The notes under the pieces: generated by a model | Database searches by the model: none | What the model saw: the letters and a program-made list of their open reading frames with translations, nothing else | What the model was told of the DNA's origin: nothing | Part shown: piece after piece, positions 18,834-28,706 of the stretch | How positions within the stretch are numbered: the stretch's first letter is position 1 | Layout of the letters: each line of letters starts with the position of its first letter | Assembly (NCBI RefSeq): GCF_023016155.1 | Contig: NZ_JALKBG010000008.1 | Location: 374,501-438,500, forward strand | Length of the DNA: 64,000 nucleotides | From: Aliiroseovarius sp. F20344 | Lineage (GTDB): Bacteria > Pseudomonadota > Alphaproteobacteria > Rhodobacterales > Rhodobacteraceae | Direction of reading: 5' to 3' | Program-made: the position numbers and the translations under genes

Positions 18834-20177
18834 GTGCAGCGGTATAGGCTACGCAAAGGATTGAACATTCCGATTTCTGGCGCACCCAGATCGGATGTGG
18901 AGAACGGCCCGAATCTGCAGTCGGTTGCCATTCTTGGGGATGATTACATCGGCTGGAAACCGCGAATCTCGGTCGCCGAAGGTGATGTGGTCGGCGCGGG
19001 CACACCGATTCTGGTCAGCAAGGATCTGCCTGACGTACAGGTTGTTTCCCCGGTCGCAGGCACCGTTAAGGCCATCAATCGCGGCGCACGGCGCAAGCTG
19101 ATCAGTGTCGAGATTGAAGTGGCGGATGACGCGGCCAAGCCCGTTGACTTCTCGAAGGTCGGGGATGCGTCTACCGCGGAAGGGCTGGCGCAGAAGCTTT
19201 GTACGGCCGGTCTTTGGACATCTTTCCGCACACGCCCCTATTCAAAAACACCCGATCCGGCGACTCGTCCGGCTGCGATCTACGTGAACGCCATGGATAC
19301 CGAGCCGCTGGCCGCCGATCCTGCGGTGATCATCGCCGAGGATGCCGAGGCATTTGCCAAGGGTCTGGAAGCCGTCGCATCCTTGAGCGAAGGCAAGACC
19401 TATCTGTGTCAGGCCGATGGTGTGACCCTGCCGGGTCAGGACGTCGCCGGTGTCGAGGCTGCCGCATTTGCCGGCCCACACCCCGCGGGTCTGTCCGGCA
19501 CGCATATGCATTTCCTTGAGCCGCCGCGCGCGGACAAGATCGTTTGGACCATCGGCTATCAGGATGTGATCGTCATTGGGCGCCTGCTGATGACCGGAAA
19601 ATATGATGCGTCTTGCATTATTTCTTTGGCGGGCCCCGCATGCGCCAATCCGCGCCTCATCCGCACTATTGCTGGTGCGTCGATGGCCGATCTGACAGCA
19701 GGGGACCAACCCGCCGATCTGCCGGTGCGCATGATCTCGGGCTCGGTCCTCAGTGGACGGGCAGGTGAAGGGGCTGATGGCTACCTTGGCCGCTATGCCC
19801 GCCAGATCACGTTGATAGAAGAGGACACGAAGCAGATCCCGATGGGTTGGATCCGCCCGATGTTCGCGAAATACGCGGTTCAGCCAGTTCTGGGCTCGGC
19901 CTTTGCCAAGCGCGAGTTCCCGCTGACCTCGAATATGAATGGCGGTCGCCGCGCGATGGTGCCTACCGGCACGTTTGAAGAGCTGATGCCGCAGGACTTC
20001 CTGCCCACGCAGCTTCTGCGTGCGCTTCTGGTGATGGACACGGATCAGGCACAGGCGCTGGGCGCGCTTGAACTGGACGAAGAAGACCTCGGTCTTGTCG
20101 GCTTTGCCTGTCCTGCGAAATATGAATACGGGATGGCGCTGCGCGACAACCTGACGAAGATCGAGAAAGAGGGGTAG
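18834..20177 (+). CDS. nqrA: Na+-translocating NADH:quinone reductase subunit A
   Basis: Cytoplasmic/peripheral subunit of the sodium-pumping NADH:ubiquinone oxidoreductase. The frame opens at 18729, but the GTG at 18834 is preceded by AAGAGG and gives 447 aa beginning with the conserved YRLRKGLNIPISG. The biotin-lipoyl-like segment (VVSPVAGTVKAINRG) and the C-terminal SLBB-like region are present. First gene of nqrABCDEF. Confidence 0.95.
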   Translation: MQRYRLRKGLNIPISGAPRSDVENGPNLQSVAILGDDYIGWKPRISVAEGDVVGAGTPILVSKDLPDVQVVSPVAGTVKAINRGARRKLISVEIEVADDAAKPVDFSKVGDASTAEGLAQKLCTAGLWTSFRTRPYSKTPDPATRPAAIYVNAMDTEPLAADPAVIIAEDAEAFAKGLEAVASLSEGKTYLCQADGVTLPGQDVAGVEAAAFAGPHPAGLSGTHMHFLEPPRADKIVWTIGYQDVIVIGRLLMTGKYDASCIISLAGPACANPRLIRTIAGASMADLTAGDQPADLPVRMISGSVLSGRAGEGADGYLGRYARQITLIEEDTKQIPMGWIRPMFAKYAVQPVLGSAFAKREFPLTSNMNGGRRAMVPTGTFEELMPQDFLPTQLLRALLVMDTDQAQALGALELDEEDLGLVGFACPAKYEYGMALRDNLTKIEKEG

Positions 20178-20181
20178 ACCT

Positions 20182-21381
20182 TTGGGCTTGCGTAATTTTT
20201 TCGATCGGATCGAACCGAACTTTGAAAAGAGCGGTAAATGGGAAAAGTACTTCCCCATCTACGAGATGGTGGAAAGCTTCCTTTACACGCCGAAGACTGT
20301 AACGACCGCTGCACCACATGCGCGGTCTTACGTGGATATGAAGCGGATCATGACCTATGTGGTCATCGCGACGATCCCTTGTATCCTGATGGCTCTGTAT
20401 AACACCGGCTTCCAGACCAACATGGCGATTGCCGAGTTCGGTCCCTCGGGCTGGCGTGCGGCGATCATTTCGGCGCTGGGCATCGGGTTTAATCCCGCCA
20501 GCGTCTTCGCCAACATGGCACACGGGCTGCTGTACTTCCTGCCGATCTATATCGTCACGCTGGTCGCTGGCGGTATTTTCGAGGTCATCTTCGCCACCGT
20601 GCGCAAGCACGAGGTAAACGAAGGTTTCCTTGTCTCCTCAATGCTTTATGCACTGATCGTACCCGCAACCACGCCGCTTTGGCAGGTCGCGCTGGGCATC
20701 ATCTTTGGTGTTGTGATCGGCAAAGAGGTCTTCGGCGGCACCGGTAAGAACTTCCTGAACCCAGCGTTGACGGGCCGTGCGTTCCTGTATTTTGCCTATC
20801 CGGCGCAGCTGTCAGGTGACAGCGTTTGGGTGCCGGTGGACGGCTTTACCGGCGCAACCGCGCTGGCAGTATCCGCTTCAGATGGCGTACAAGCCCTGGC
20901 CGCACGCGGCATCACTTGGTGGGACAGTTTCTATGGCTTCATCCCCGGTTCGATGGGCGAGACCTCGACGTTAGCCTGTATCCTTGGCTTGATCTTCCTT
21001 CTGATCACCAAGATCGCCAACTACCGCATGGTCGTGGGCTGTTTGGCCGGGATGATCGGCTTCTCTCTGCTTCTGAACTGGGTCGGCTCTGAAACGAACC
21101 CGATGTTCGCGATGCCGTGGTACTGGCACCTTGTGCTGGGCGGTTATGCTTTCGGTCTGGTTTTCATGGTGACCGAGCCTGTTTCGGGCGCACACACTAA
21201 CATGGGCCGCTATATCTATGGCGCGCTGATCGGCTTCATGGTCGTGATGATCCGCGTCATCAACCCGGCTTTCCCGGAAGGCATGATGCTGGCGATCCTG
21301 TTCGGCAACGTTTTCGCACCGCTGATCGACTATTTCGTCGTTCAGGCCAACATCAAACGCAGGGCAAAACGCCATGTCTGA
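20182..21381 (+). CDS. nqrB: Na+-NQR subunit B
   Basis: This 399-residue integral membrane subunit has about ten hydrophobic segments. It carries the flavinylation motif GFTGAT, whose Thr receives covalent FMN from ApbE, and the [15 protein letters not shown] segment. The start is TTG at 20182, preceded by GAGGGG; no better in-frame start fits the 4-bp gap after nqrA. Its end overlaps nqrC by 8 bp. Confidence 0.95.
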   Translation: MGLRNFFDRIEPNFEKSGKWEKYFPIYEMVESFLYTPKTVTTAAPHARSYVDMKRIMTYVVIATIPCILMALYNTGFQTNMAIAEFGPSGWRAAIISALGIGFNPASVFANMAHGLLYFLPIYIVTLVAGGIFEVIFATVRKHEVNEGFLVSSMLYALIVPATTPLWQVALGIIFGVVIGKEVFGGTGKNFLNPALTGRAFLYFAYPAQLSGDSVWVPVDGFTGATALAVSASDGVQALAARGITWWDSFYGFIPGSMGETSTLACILGLIFLLITKIANYRMVVGCLAGMIGFSLLLNWVGSETNPMFAMPWYWHLVLGGYAFGLVFMVTEPVSGAHTNMGRYIYGALIGFMVVMIRVINPAFPEGMMLAILFGNVFAPLIDYFVVQANIKRRAKRHV

Positions 21382-22186
21382 TAACGATCTGAACACCAAC
21401 AAAGGCCCCATCCGCCGCTTTCTTGATGCGCCGGCTGACTCGGTTGGCAAAACGGTTTTCGTGGCTGTCACGCTCTGCCTTGTCGCCTCGATGATCGTGT
21501 CGGCCGCAGCCGTGGCCTTGCGCCCGCTGCAAGAGGTCAACGCGCTGAAGGACAAGCAGATCAACATTCTGCAAGTCGCAGGCATCTACGATCCCAACAA
21601 AGATGTGGTCGAAAGCTTCCAAGCGTTCGAACCACGCATTCTTGAGCTGGAAACGGGCACCTTCTCCGACGCGTTTGACGTGGCCAGCTTTGATGACCGC
21701 GCCGCTGCGGACGATCCCGCAACTTCGGTTGCACTGGATGAAGATCCGGCGGGTATCGTGCGTCAGGCGAAATTTGTTACCGTCTATCTGCTGCGCGACG
21801 ACGCAGGTGCAATCGACAAGGTGATCTTGCCGATCCACGGCTATGGCCTGTGGTCGACGCTTTACGGCTTTATTGCGTTGGAAGAGAACGGCAACGACAT
21901 CTTCGCACTGCAATTCTATGACCACGCCGAGACCCCGGGTCTGGGCGCCGAAGTGGACAACCCACGTTGGAAGTCGCTTTGGAACGGCAAGAAACTGGCC
22001 GACGAAAACGGTAACCTGCAGATTAGCGTGACCAAAGCGGTTCCGGCAGCGGGTGCGGATTACCACATCGACGCGCTGGCAGGGGCGACCCTGACCACGG
22101 TAGGTGTGCATAACCTTTTGAACTTCTGGATGGGTGAAAGCGGCTACGCGCCCTTCCTGGCAAATCTGAAAGCGGGGGATATCTAA
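21374..22186 (+). CDS. nqrC: Na+-NQR subunit C
   Basis: This 270-residue subunit has one N-terminal membrane helix and a periplasmic FMN-binding domain. The flavinylation site reads LAGATLTT. The acceptor Thr is kept, but the residue before Gly is Ala where Ser is usual. [12 protein letters not shown] and the ETPGLGAEV segment match the family. The stop overlaps the nqrD start (TAATG). Confidence 0.95.
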   Translation: MSDNDLNTNKGPIRRFLDAPADSVGKTVFVAVTLCLVASMIVSAAAVALRPLQEVNALKDKQINILQVAGIYDPNKDVVESFQAFEPRILELETGTFSDAFDVASFDDRAAADDPATSVALDEDPAGIVRQAKFVTVYLLRDDAGAIDKVILPIHGYGLWSTLYGFIALEENGNDIFALQFYDHAETPGLGAEVDNPRWKSLWNGKKLADENGNLQISVTKAVPAAGADYHIDALAGATLTTVGVHNLLNFWMGESGYAPFLANLKAGDI

Positions 22187-22839
22187 TGGCCCATAAACGC
22201 AGAGAGATGCTGATCGACCCGTTGGTCGACAACAACCCGATCACCTTGCAGGTGCTGGGGATTTGTTCGGCGCTCGCGGTGACCTCGTCGCTTCAGGTGG
22301 CCTTCGTAATGGCCATCGCGGTGACCTTGGTGACGGCATTCGCGTCGCTGTTCATTTCGATGATCCGCAGCCAGATCCCCGGATCGATCCGCATCATCGT
22401 TCAGATGGTGATCATCGCGTCGCTGGTGATCTTGGTGGATCAGGTGCTGAAGGCTTTCGCCTATGAGATCTCGAAAACCTTGTCAGTCTTCGTCGGTCTG
22501 ATCATCACCAACTGCATCGTGATGGGCCGCGCCGAGGCTTTCGCCATGAAGAATGGCCCCATCGACAGCTTCATCGACGGCGTCGGAAACGGTCTGGGTT
22601 ATGGCTTGATCCTGATGCTGGTCGGCGTGATCCGCGAGCTTTTCGGCTCGGGCAGCCTGTTTGGCATCACCATTCTGGAAACCGTAAACAACGGTGGTTG
22701 GTATGTCCCCAACGGCATGCTGCTTCTGCCCCCGTCGGCGTTCTTCATCATCGGTCTGATTATCTGGGCCTTCCGCACATGGAAACCTGGTCAGGTGGAA
22801 GAACGTGAATACAAAATTCAAACGGTCGAGGCCCACTGA
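22186..22839 (+). CDS. nqrD: Na+-NQR subunit D
   Basis: This 217-residue hydrophobic protein has six predicted helices. With NqrE it forms the membrane core holding the Fe centre; a cysteine is present in the [16 protein letters not shown] segment, as in the family. It overlaps both neighbours by single bases (TAATG, TGATG), so translation is tightly coupled. Confidence 0.96.
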   Translation: MAHKRREMLIDPLVDNNPITLQVLGICSALAVTSSLQVAFVMAIAVTLVTAFASLFISMIRSQIPGSIRIIVQMVIIASLVILVDQVLKAFAYEISKTLSVFVGLIITNCIVMGRAEAFAMKNGPIDSFIDGVGNGLGYGLILMLVGVIRELFGSGSLFGITILETVNNGGWYVPNGMLLLPPSAFFIIGLIIWAFRTWKPGQVEEREYKIQTVEAH

Positions 22840-23447
22840 TGGAAGCGCTCCTATCCCTCGCCGTGAAGGCGATCTTCGTTGAAAACCTGGCCCTGTCCTT
22901 CTTCCTTGGCATGTGTACCTTCATCGCTGTCTCGAAGAAGATCTCGACTGCCATCGGTCTGGGCATCTCGGTCATGGTCGTGCAGGCGATCACTGTTCCG
23001 GCCAACAATCTGATCCTGACCTATCTGCTGGCGCCCGGTGCGCTAAGCTGGGCTGGTTTCGCGGATGTGGACCTGACCTTCCTTGGTCTGATCTCCTATA
23101 TCGGTGTGATCGCTGCACTGGTGCAGATCCTCGAGATGGTTTTGGATAAGTACTTCCCGCCGCTCTACAACGCGTTGGGTGTGTTCCTGCCGCTGATCAC
23201 GGTGAACTGCGCCATCCTTGGTGGCTCGCTATTCATGGTGGAACGCAGCTATGACTTCGCGGAATCGGTGACCTACGGCATCTCGTCGGGCTTCGGCTGG
23301 GCGCTGGCCATCACCGCGATGGCTGGTGTGCGTGAAAAGCTGAAATACTCGGACATCCCTGACGGCCTGCAAGGGCTGGGGATCACCTTCATCACCGCTG
23401 GACTGATGGCGATGGCCTTCATGTCCTTCTCTGGCGTAAAACTGTAA
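22839..23447 (+). CDS. nqrE: Na+-NQR subunit E
   Basis: This 202-residue, six-helix membrane protein is homologous to NqrD. The conserved cysteines lie in [15 protein letters not shown] and [14 protein letters not shown], matching the pair that with NqrD coordinates the intramembrane Fe centre. The start overlaps the nqrD stop. Confidence 0.96.
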   Translation: MEALLSLAVKAIFVENLALSFFLGMCTFIAVSKKISTAIGLGISVMVVQAITVPANNLILTYLLAPGALSWAGFADVDLTFLGLISYIGVIAALVQILEMVLDKYFPPLYNALGVFLPLITVNCAILGGSLFMVERSYDFAESVTYGISSGFGWALAITAMAGVREKLKYSDIPDGLQGLGITFITAGLMAMAFMSFSGVKL

Positions 23448-23459
23448 GGGAAGAAAGAT

Positions 23460-24683
23460 ATGGCAACCTTTAGCCTTGGCATCATCCTTTTCACCCTGAT
23501 CGTTCTGGCGCTTGTCTCGATCATTTTGGCGGCGCGTTCGAAACTCGTGTCCACCGGTGATGTGAACATCACCATCAATGGCGAAAAAACGATCTCGGTT
23601 CCGGCAGGCGGCAAGCTTTTGCAGACGCTGGCTGAACAGCAATTGTTCGTTCCGTCGGCTTGCGGCGGCGGCGGCACCTGTGCTCAGTGCCGGGTGAAAA
23701 TCCACTCGGGCGGTGGTTCAATCCTGCCCACCGAGGAAAGCCACATCACCAAGCGTGAAGCGGCCTGTGGCGATCGACTGTCTTGTCAGGTGGCCGTGAA
23801 GCAGGACATGGACATCGAAGTCCCGGAAGAGGTCTTCGGCGTGAAAAAGTGGGAATGCACCGTGCGTTCCAACGACAACGTCGCGACCTTCATCAAGAAC
23901 TTGGTTCTAGAGCTGCCGGAAGGCGAAGACGTGAACTTCCGCGCGGGTGGCTATATTCAGATCGAAGCGCCTTCGCACAAACTGAACTATAAAGAGTTCG
24001 ACATCGGCGATGAATATCATGAAGACTGGGACAAGTTTAACCTGTGGCAGTACGAAAGCACTGTGGCAGAGCCGATCGAACGTGCCTATTCGATGGCGAA
24101 CTATCCGGATGAAAAAGGCCTGATCATGCTGAACGTGCGTGTGGCCTCGCCGCCGCCGGGTTCGCAGGGCATTCCGCCCGGTCAGATGTCGTCCTATATC
24201 TTCAACCTGAAGCCGGGCGACAAGGTCACCATCTCGGGCCCGTTTGGCGAGTTCTTCGCGCGCGAGACCGAGAAGGAAATGGTGTTCATCGGCGGTGGTG
24301 CCGGCATGGCCCCCATGCGCTCGCACATCTTTGACCAGCTGAAGCGTCTCAAAAACAAAGATCGCAAGATTACCTTCTGGTATGGCGCACGCTCGAAAAA
24401 AGAGATGTTCTTTGTCGAGGACTTCGACAGCCTGGCAGAAGAGTTCCCGAACTTCACATGGCATGTGGCCCTGTCAGATGCGCTGCCCGAGGATGATTGG
24501 GGCGGTTACACCGGCTTTATCCACAACGTGCTTTATGACGAGTATCTGAAGGATCATCCGAACCCCGAAGACTGCGAATACTACATGTGTGGTCCGCCCA
24601 TCATGAACCAGTCGGTGATCAACATGCTGTTGGATCTTGGCGTCGACCGTGAAGACATTATGCTGGATGATTTCGGCGGTTAA
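23460..24683 (+). CDS. nqrF: Na+-NQR subunit F, NADH-oxidising
   Basis: This 407-residue protein has an N-terminal helix (about 5–24), a 2Fe-2S ferredoxin domain with C68, C74, C77 and C109, and a ferredoxin-reductase domain. FAD is bound at RAYSMANYP, and NADH at [11 protein letters not shown] and YMCGPPIMN. It feeds electrons from NADH into the complex. Last structural gene, followed by a strong terminator. Confidence 0.97.
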   Translation: MATFSLGIILFTLIVLALVSIILAARSKLVSTGDVNITINGEKTISVPAGGKLLQTLAEQQLFVPSACGGGGTCAQCRVKIHSGGGSILPTEESHITKREAACGDRLSCQVAVKQDMDIEVPEEVFGVKKWECTVRSNDNVATFIKNLVLELPEGEDVNFRAGGYIQIEAPSHKLNYKEFDIGDEYHEDWDKFNLWQYESTVAEPIERAYSMANYPDEKGLIMLNVRVASPPPGSQGIPPGQMSSYIFNLKPGDKVTISGPFGEFFARETEKEMVFIGGGAGMAPMRSHIFDQLKRLKNKDRKITFWYGARSKKEMFFVEDFDSLAEEFPNFTWHVALSDALPEDDWGGYTGFIHNVLYDEYLKDHPNPEDCEYYMCGPPIMNQSVINMLLDLGVDREDIMLDDFGG

Positions 24684-24712
24684 ACCGCCCGTAAGATCAC
24701 AAACAGACACAC

Positions 24713-24749
24713 AAAAAGGCCTTGAGCGGAACACGCTCAAGGCCTTTTT
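24713..24749 (+). terminator. Intrinsic terminator of the nqr operon
   Basis: A perfect 16-bp stem (24713–24728 with 24734–24749) and a 5-nt loop GAACA end in a run of five T, then ATTT. The arms begin AAAAAGG and end CCTTTTT, so it could also work on minus. It lies 30 bp after the nqrF stop. Confidence 0.93.
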
Positions 24750-24835
24750 ATTTGCTTTCAGTTCCCTGAGCGCGTAGCGGAGGGGTCAGACACGGTCAAT
24801 CGGGCGAGGCTGGTTGGGTTTGTAGTGAGGAACAC

Positions 24836-25489
24836 ATGGTATTTAATTCTCTTGGAGCAGGTGCATTTGAGCGGCTGCGTCAGCGTGGTCATAGCCGCGT
24901 CTTCAAGAAGAAGGATGTGGTGTTCCGGTTCGGTGATCCCGGGCTGACGTTGCTGATTGTAGAAGAGGGGACAGCCGAAGTCAGCGTGACAACAGCGCTT
25001 GGTCAGAAGTCCATTCTTGGTTTGGCCGCGCCGGGGGACGTTCTGGGCGACATTGCGTGTTTGGATGGCGGACCACGTAGCGCGGATGTAGTGGCGCTCG
25101 AAAAGCTGGAAACCATAGAAGTTCAGCGCGGCGACGTCTTGCAAATGTTCCGAGAAGACCCTGACAGTGCAATTCTGGTGATTGAAGCCCTGTGTCAAAA
25201 GGCCCGCAATGCGTCCGAGATGTTCGAAGTTCAAACGATGCAAAGCGGTCAGGCGCGTTTGGCGGCATGCCTTCTTAGGCTTCTGGCATCCACGGCGCGT
25301 GACAACCCGGAACAGAATTCGGTTAAGGCCAGTCAAAGCTGGTTGGGCGCCTATGCGGGGCTGACACGAGAGAACGTAAACAGGCAGCTTAAGGCATGGG
25401 CGCGAGAGGGAATTGCTCGGTTTGAGAAGGGTAATGTTGTGATCGAAGATCGGGCACGCCTTGAAGAGCTGTCGCAGGGTGAAGACTGA
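24836..25489 (+). CDS. Crp/Fnr family transcription regulator
   Basis: This 217-residue protein has an N-terminal cyclic-nucleotide-binding-type beta-barrel (FRFGDPGLTLLIVEEGTAEV, PGDVLGDIACLDGGPRSADV), a long dimerisation helix and a C-terminal winged HTH. No Fnr-type N-terminal cysteine cluster is present. The recognition helix reads LTRENVNRQLK, keeping the R-E-x3-R spacing that CRP uses to read TGTGA. A perfect TGTGA-N6-TCACA palindrome lies 80 bp past its stop. The ligand is unknown; the nearby class III cyclase makes cAMP plausible but this is inference. Confidence 0.88.
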   Translation: MVFNSLGAGAFERLRQRGHSRVFKKKDVVFRFGDPGLTLLIVEEGTAEVSVTTALGQKSILGLAAPGDVLGDIACLDGGPRSADVVALEKLETIEVQRGDVLQMFREDPDSAILVIEALCQKARNASEMFEVQTMQSGQARLAACLLRLLASTARDNPEQNSVKASQSWLGAYAGLTRENVNRQLKAWAREGIARFEKGNVVIEDRARLEELSQGED

Positions 25490-25568
25490 TAAATAGCTCA
25501 AATCATGAGCTTTATTGAAAATCACCCATAGGTAGAAAATAGTGAAAATGTGAAGTAATTTTCCTAAC

Positions 25569-25584
25569 TGTGATGTGCGTCACA
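25569..25584. promoter_or_regulatory. Perfect CRP-type palindrome TGTGA-N6-TCACA
   Basis: Both half-sites match the CRP consensus without a mismatch. The centre is at 25576.5. A TATTCA at 25606–25611 is placed so that a start near 25618 would put the site at -41.5, class II geometry. No protein gene follows on plus before the convergent cyclase gene, so the likely target is the structured RNA candidate described next. Confidence 0.55.
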
Positions 25585-25614
25585 TGTGGTGTGCATGCCG
25601 CGTGCTATTCAAAA

Positions 25615-25751
25615 GGGGAAGACGCTGAAAGCTTTTGGGGAAAGTTATTTTAGCACGCTTAGATACTAAAAGCTCGCTTTGGGTGGCGCTGTTTACGGCG
25701 TTTTGGAGTGAGAATTGTACCCGGTTTCCGGGACGCCTAAGTGTCTTCCCC
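25615..25751 (+). ncRNA. Candidate structured RNA behind the CRP-type site
   Basis: The ends pair perfectly: GGGGAAGAC (25615–25623) with GTCTTCCCC (25743–25751). Inside are AGCTTTT (25630–25636) with AAAAGCT (25668–25674), GGCGT (25697–25701) with ACGCC (25733–25737), and CCCGG-TTT-CCGGG (25720–25732). All helices nest in one fold. The segment fills most of the 326-bp non-coding interval 25490–25815 and is AT-richer than neighbouring genes. Nothing in it resembles SRP RNA or tmRNA as I know them. A CCCC…GGGG pair downstream (25748–25769) could help termination. Expression is inference. Confidence 0.45.
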
Positions 25752-25815
25752 TGTCAGATGACGGACGGGGTTTGGTTGTGCCATTATTGGCTGCCGTGAG
25801 TGGTGAGGCGCTACG

Positions 25816-28704
25816 TCAGCTCTGGGAACTCAGGCCCGGAGGCGCCGACACACCAGTTTGAGTTTGTGATAACTCTGTCCGTATTTCGCGGATGGAGTGG
25901 TCCCACTCATACTCTCCCACTTCATCAGACAAAATTTTTGCTTGATCGAGAAGTGATTGTGACGTTTCCAGATCACCATTCGCCAAATAGGCTTTCGCCA
26001 AAGCCGCTTTGTAGAATGGGGCGTTCAAACCCGCGCCAATCATACTGGCCTGTTCGACCATCATTTCTAGCGCGGCTGGAGTTTCCGCGGTGTGGCCTTG
26101 ATAGATTTGCACGATTGTCAGCCAAAGCCGACCGTTCAGCGACCAGAACTGCGCCTGTTGTTCGTCCGCAACCTCGATGCCTGCTTGGATTTCACGTTCC
26201 GCGAGGTCCAGATGCCCACCTGCAAGCAGCGCTTGACCTCCGAAGATATGAATCCACGGAATTTGTGCCACGGCTCCGATGGCATTTAGGTGTTCGTGTG
26301 CCTTTGACATCGCCGCCAAAGCACCATCCAGATCACCCTTACGTGCAAGCACATGCGCGTCGGCGGATAGAACCGACGCAAGCGGGTCGGCGCCAAGTTC
26401 TAGGAACAAGCGGCCATGTTCTTCTGTTTTGTAAAGCGACTTGAGCATAGCACTACCAATGGCAGCCCGATCAAATTGACCCGAGTACAAAGCGTGGGCA
26501 GTTTCGTTCACCAGCCAGATGACCTTAAGCTCGTCATCTCCGTTTTCGGCCAAGGCCTTCATCATATCGGCGTATTCGCCGCTTTCGCGCACGCGCCCAT
26601 TGATTATGCGGTGGGCAAACAGGCCGTAAAGCGCGGTCATCCGTTGCCGGTCGGTGCCCTCGGCATGACCAACCGCATCTTCCAAAAGCTGATAGCGTTC
26701 AAGAACTATGGGGTGCGCAAACCCCATGCGTTGCACTGTGGCGCTGGCCAGAAGGGACAGAACCGGAAGGTACTCCATACGTGTTACTTTTTCAGGGGCG
26801 GCCTGCGCCTCCATATCGGTCCGGGCGTGATCCAGATAAGCCATGGATTGATCAAAATTCACGGCCATCAGCATGTGAATCCCTGCATGCATACATGCCG
26901 CCGGAAGCTGTTCATGGTCCCGTGCCGCGATGCGGTGGTCTGCCATAAGGTGAGGGTAGGTCGCACAATAGGCCGGGTCCTGCACCTGCATGGCATCGGC
27001 GAATTGCTTGTGAAGGGTACGCCTGCGTTTGCCTGGTATCATTTCGTAGGCCGCATCCCGCAGGAGGATGTGATCGAATGACAGCCCATCAGCGCGGGGG
27101 TTGAAAATGCCGCGAATGGTTAGAACCCCAAGCTCATCTTCCAGGTTCTGGCGATCCGTTAACAGATGTGCCACGTGATCGGATCTGAACTCGCGCCCCA
27201 GTACGGATGCACATTGGATGACGTCGCGGAGTGCCCCGAACCCGTTGATGATCGCTTGGAACGTCGCTTCAATCGTCTGTGGAAGCTGCTGTGATGCGTC
27301 ACCAGACCCAAACTGTCGGGCGTGGGTGGCGAGGGCTGACAGGAACAGCGGGTTCCCCTCGGCTGCATCAATAATCTGACGGCGTTGGGTATCATCAAAT
27401 TCTGGATAGGACGAAAGCGCAGTTTGCGCCGCTTCGTCGCTCAGTGGTGACAAGTGGACCGCTTCGATGGAGGTAGTCTCCAGCAAGGCATCGATCTTGT
27501 CCGAAGGGCGACTTGTTACCACGATACGCTGAGCGCCACCTTCTGCTTTCAAAAGCGCTTCAAGCACCGTGATCGTGTCATCATCGAACCAGTGCAAGTC
27601 ATCAAAGGTGATTGCGGCGCGACGTGTGATTGCAAGACCTGCAAGTGCACGGGTCGCCAGCATAACCCGACGAGATTGCAACTGTTCTGGGGTTAGCAAA
27701 ACCGGTTGGGCCGCTTGTAGGCCAAGAAGACCCGCCATCACCATCTGGTCCTGGTCTGACAGGGTGATCCCGATGGATTTTAGTTTCGCATTCAGATCGG
27801 ACAGGGCGGATTGGCCCTTTAGGCATAGCTCGTGGCGAAGGGTTTCGGTGATCGGGAATAGGGCTGATTGCTGAAGGTTTGCACGCGCATCAACTTTGAT
27901 TGCGTTTGCACCCGTCTGCGCCCGATCAAACGCATCCAGAAGAACTGATTTTCCGATGCCAGCAGGGCCAATCAGCGCATGCGCGCGGTTGTCGTCATCT
28001 TGTAGCAGAGCAAGCTCTTTATCGCGCTCCAGCAGCTCCGACTGCTTGGTGTGATCCTCTTCGAAATGGAAGCCGGTAACCTCGATCAAATCAACAGGTT
28101 CATCGATCCCCTTTAGCTTGCGGGTATCTTGTGAAGCCTCATCCAGACGGGCCAGCCGCGACAAGAAGGATTTCGTTTGCCCCGATATCACGACGCCGCC
28201 GGTTTTGGCCTGTTCCTGCAAACGGGCGGCTCTGTTCACATGCAGCCCGGTCAGTTGCGGGAACAAAGTGCCCTGCTGGCCGACGCGACACATGATTTGC
28301 CCGGTATCAATCCCAACGCGTACTTGCTGTCCGTTCACGCGTTCGGGCATGGTTTTCGCGATGGACAGGCCAGAGGCGATTGCGGAAAGGGCTGAATCTT
28401 CTCCATCGTGATCCAGACCGAAGCACGACAACACACCATCGCCATAGCGCTGCAGTACACGCCCACGGTAGGTTTCAACGGTGTCATTTACCTGTTGGTG
28501 AAACGCGGCGATTGTGTCGTCATAGGTCTCAAGCTCGGTCGAGCTGGCAAAAGCGGTCGAGCCGACAAGGTCGATGAACTGAATGGTCAGAATCCGAAGT
28601 TCAGGATTGTCCGCATTCGCGATGACTTCAGCCCCGCAACTGCTGCAGAACCGGGCCCCTTCAACAAGTGGCTCTGCGCATGACAAACAGTTGGTGGCCT
28701 GCAT
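25816..28704 (-). CDS. Class III nucleotide cyclase fused to AAA-type ATPase and helical repeats
   Basis: This 962-residue protein has an N-terminal zinc ribbon (C6, C9, C20, C23) and a class III cyclase domain (about 36–210) with metal aspartates D45 and D89 and transition-state N157 and R161. A P-loop ATPase follows (GPAGIGKS at 246–253, later FDDLHWFDDD), then a long TPR-like helical region to the C-terminus. The position where many cyclases have Asp in the G-D-x-V-N motif is Leu here, so substrate choice is uncertain. The start at 28704 follows GAGG and lies 2 bp after the upstream stop, so the two genes are coupled. It probably links a signal to cAMP or cGMP. Confidence 0.88.
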   Translation of the reverse strand: MQATNCLSCAEPLVEGARFCSSCGAEVIANADNPELRILTIQFIDLVGSTAFASSTELETYDDTIAAFHQQVNDTVETYRGRVLQRYGDGVLSCFGLDHDGEDSALSAIASGLSIAKTMPERVNGQQVRVGIDTGQIMCRVGQQGTLFPQLTGLHVNRAARLQEQAKTGGVVISGQTKSFLSRLARLDEASQDTRKLKGIDEPVDLIEVTGFHFEEDHTKQSELLERDKELALLQDDDNRAHALIGPAGIGKSVLLDAFDRAQTGANAIKVDARANLQQSALFPITETLRHELCLKGQSALSDLNAKLKSIGITLSDQDQMVMAGLLGLQAAQPVLLTPEQLQSRRVMLATRALAGLAITRRAAITFDDLHWFDDDTITVLEALLKAEGGAQRIVVTSRPSDKIDALLETTSIEAVHLSPLSDEAAQTALSSYPEFDDTQRRQIIDAAEGNPLFLSALATHARQFGSGDASQQLPQTIEATFQAIINGFGALRDVIQCASVLGREFRSDHVAHLLTDRQNLEDELGVLTIRGIFNPRADGLSFDHILLRDAAYEMIPGKRRRTLHKQFADAMQVQDPAYCATYPHLMADHRIAARDHEQLPAACMHAGIHMLMAVNFDQSMAYLDHARTDMEAQAAPEKVTRMEYLPVLSLLASATVQRMGFAHPIVLERYQLLEDAVGHAEGTDRQRMTALYGLFAHRIINGRVRESGEYADMMKALAENGDDELKVIWLVNETAHALYSGQFDRAAIGSAMLKSLYKTEEHGRLFLELGADPLASVLSADAHVLARKGDLDGALAAMSKAHEHLNAIGAVAQIPWIHIFGGQALLAGGHLDLAEREIQAGIEVADEQQAQFWSLNGRLWLTIVQIYQGHTAETPAALEMMVEQASMIGAGLNAPFYKAALAKAYLANGDLETSQSLLDQAKILSDEVGEYEWDHSIREIRTELSQTQTGVSAPPGLSSQS

Positions 28705-28706
28705 TC

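Noticed and set aside
19242-20258. Minus frame of 338 codons opposite nqrA
   Set aside because: Antisense shadow; nqrA is unambiguous.
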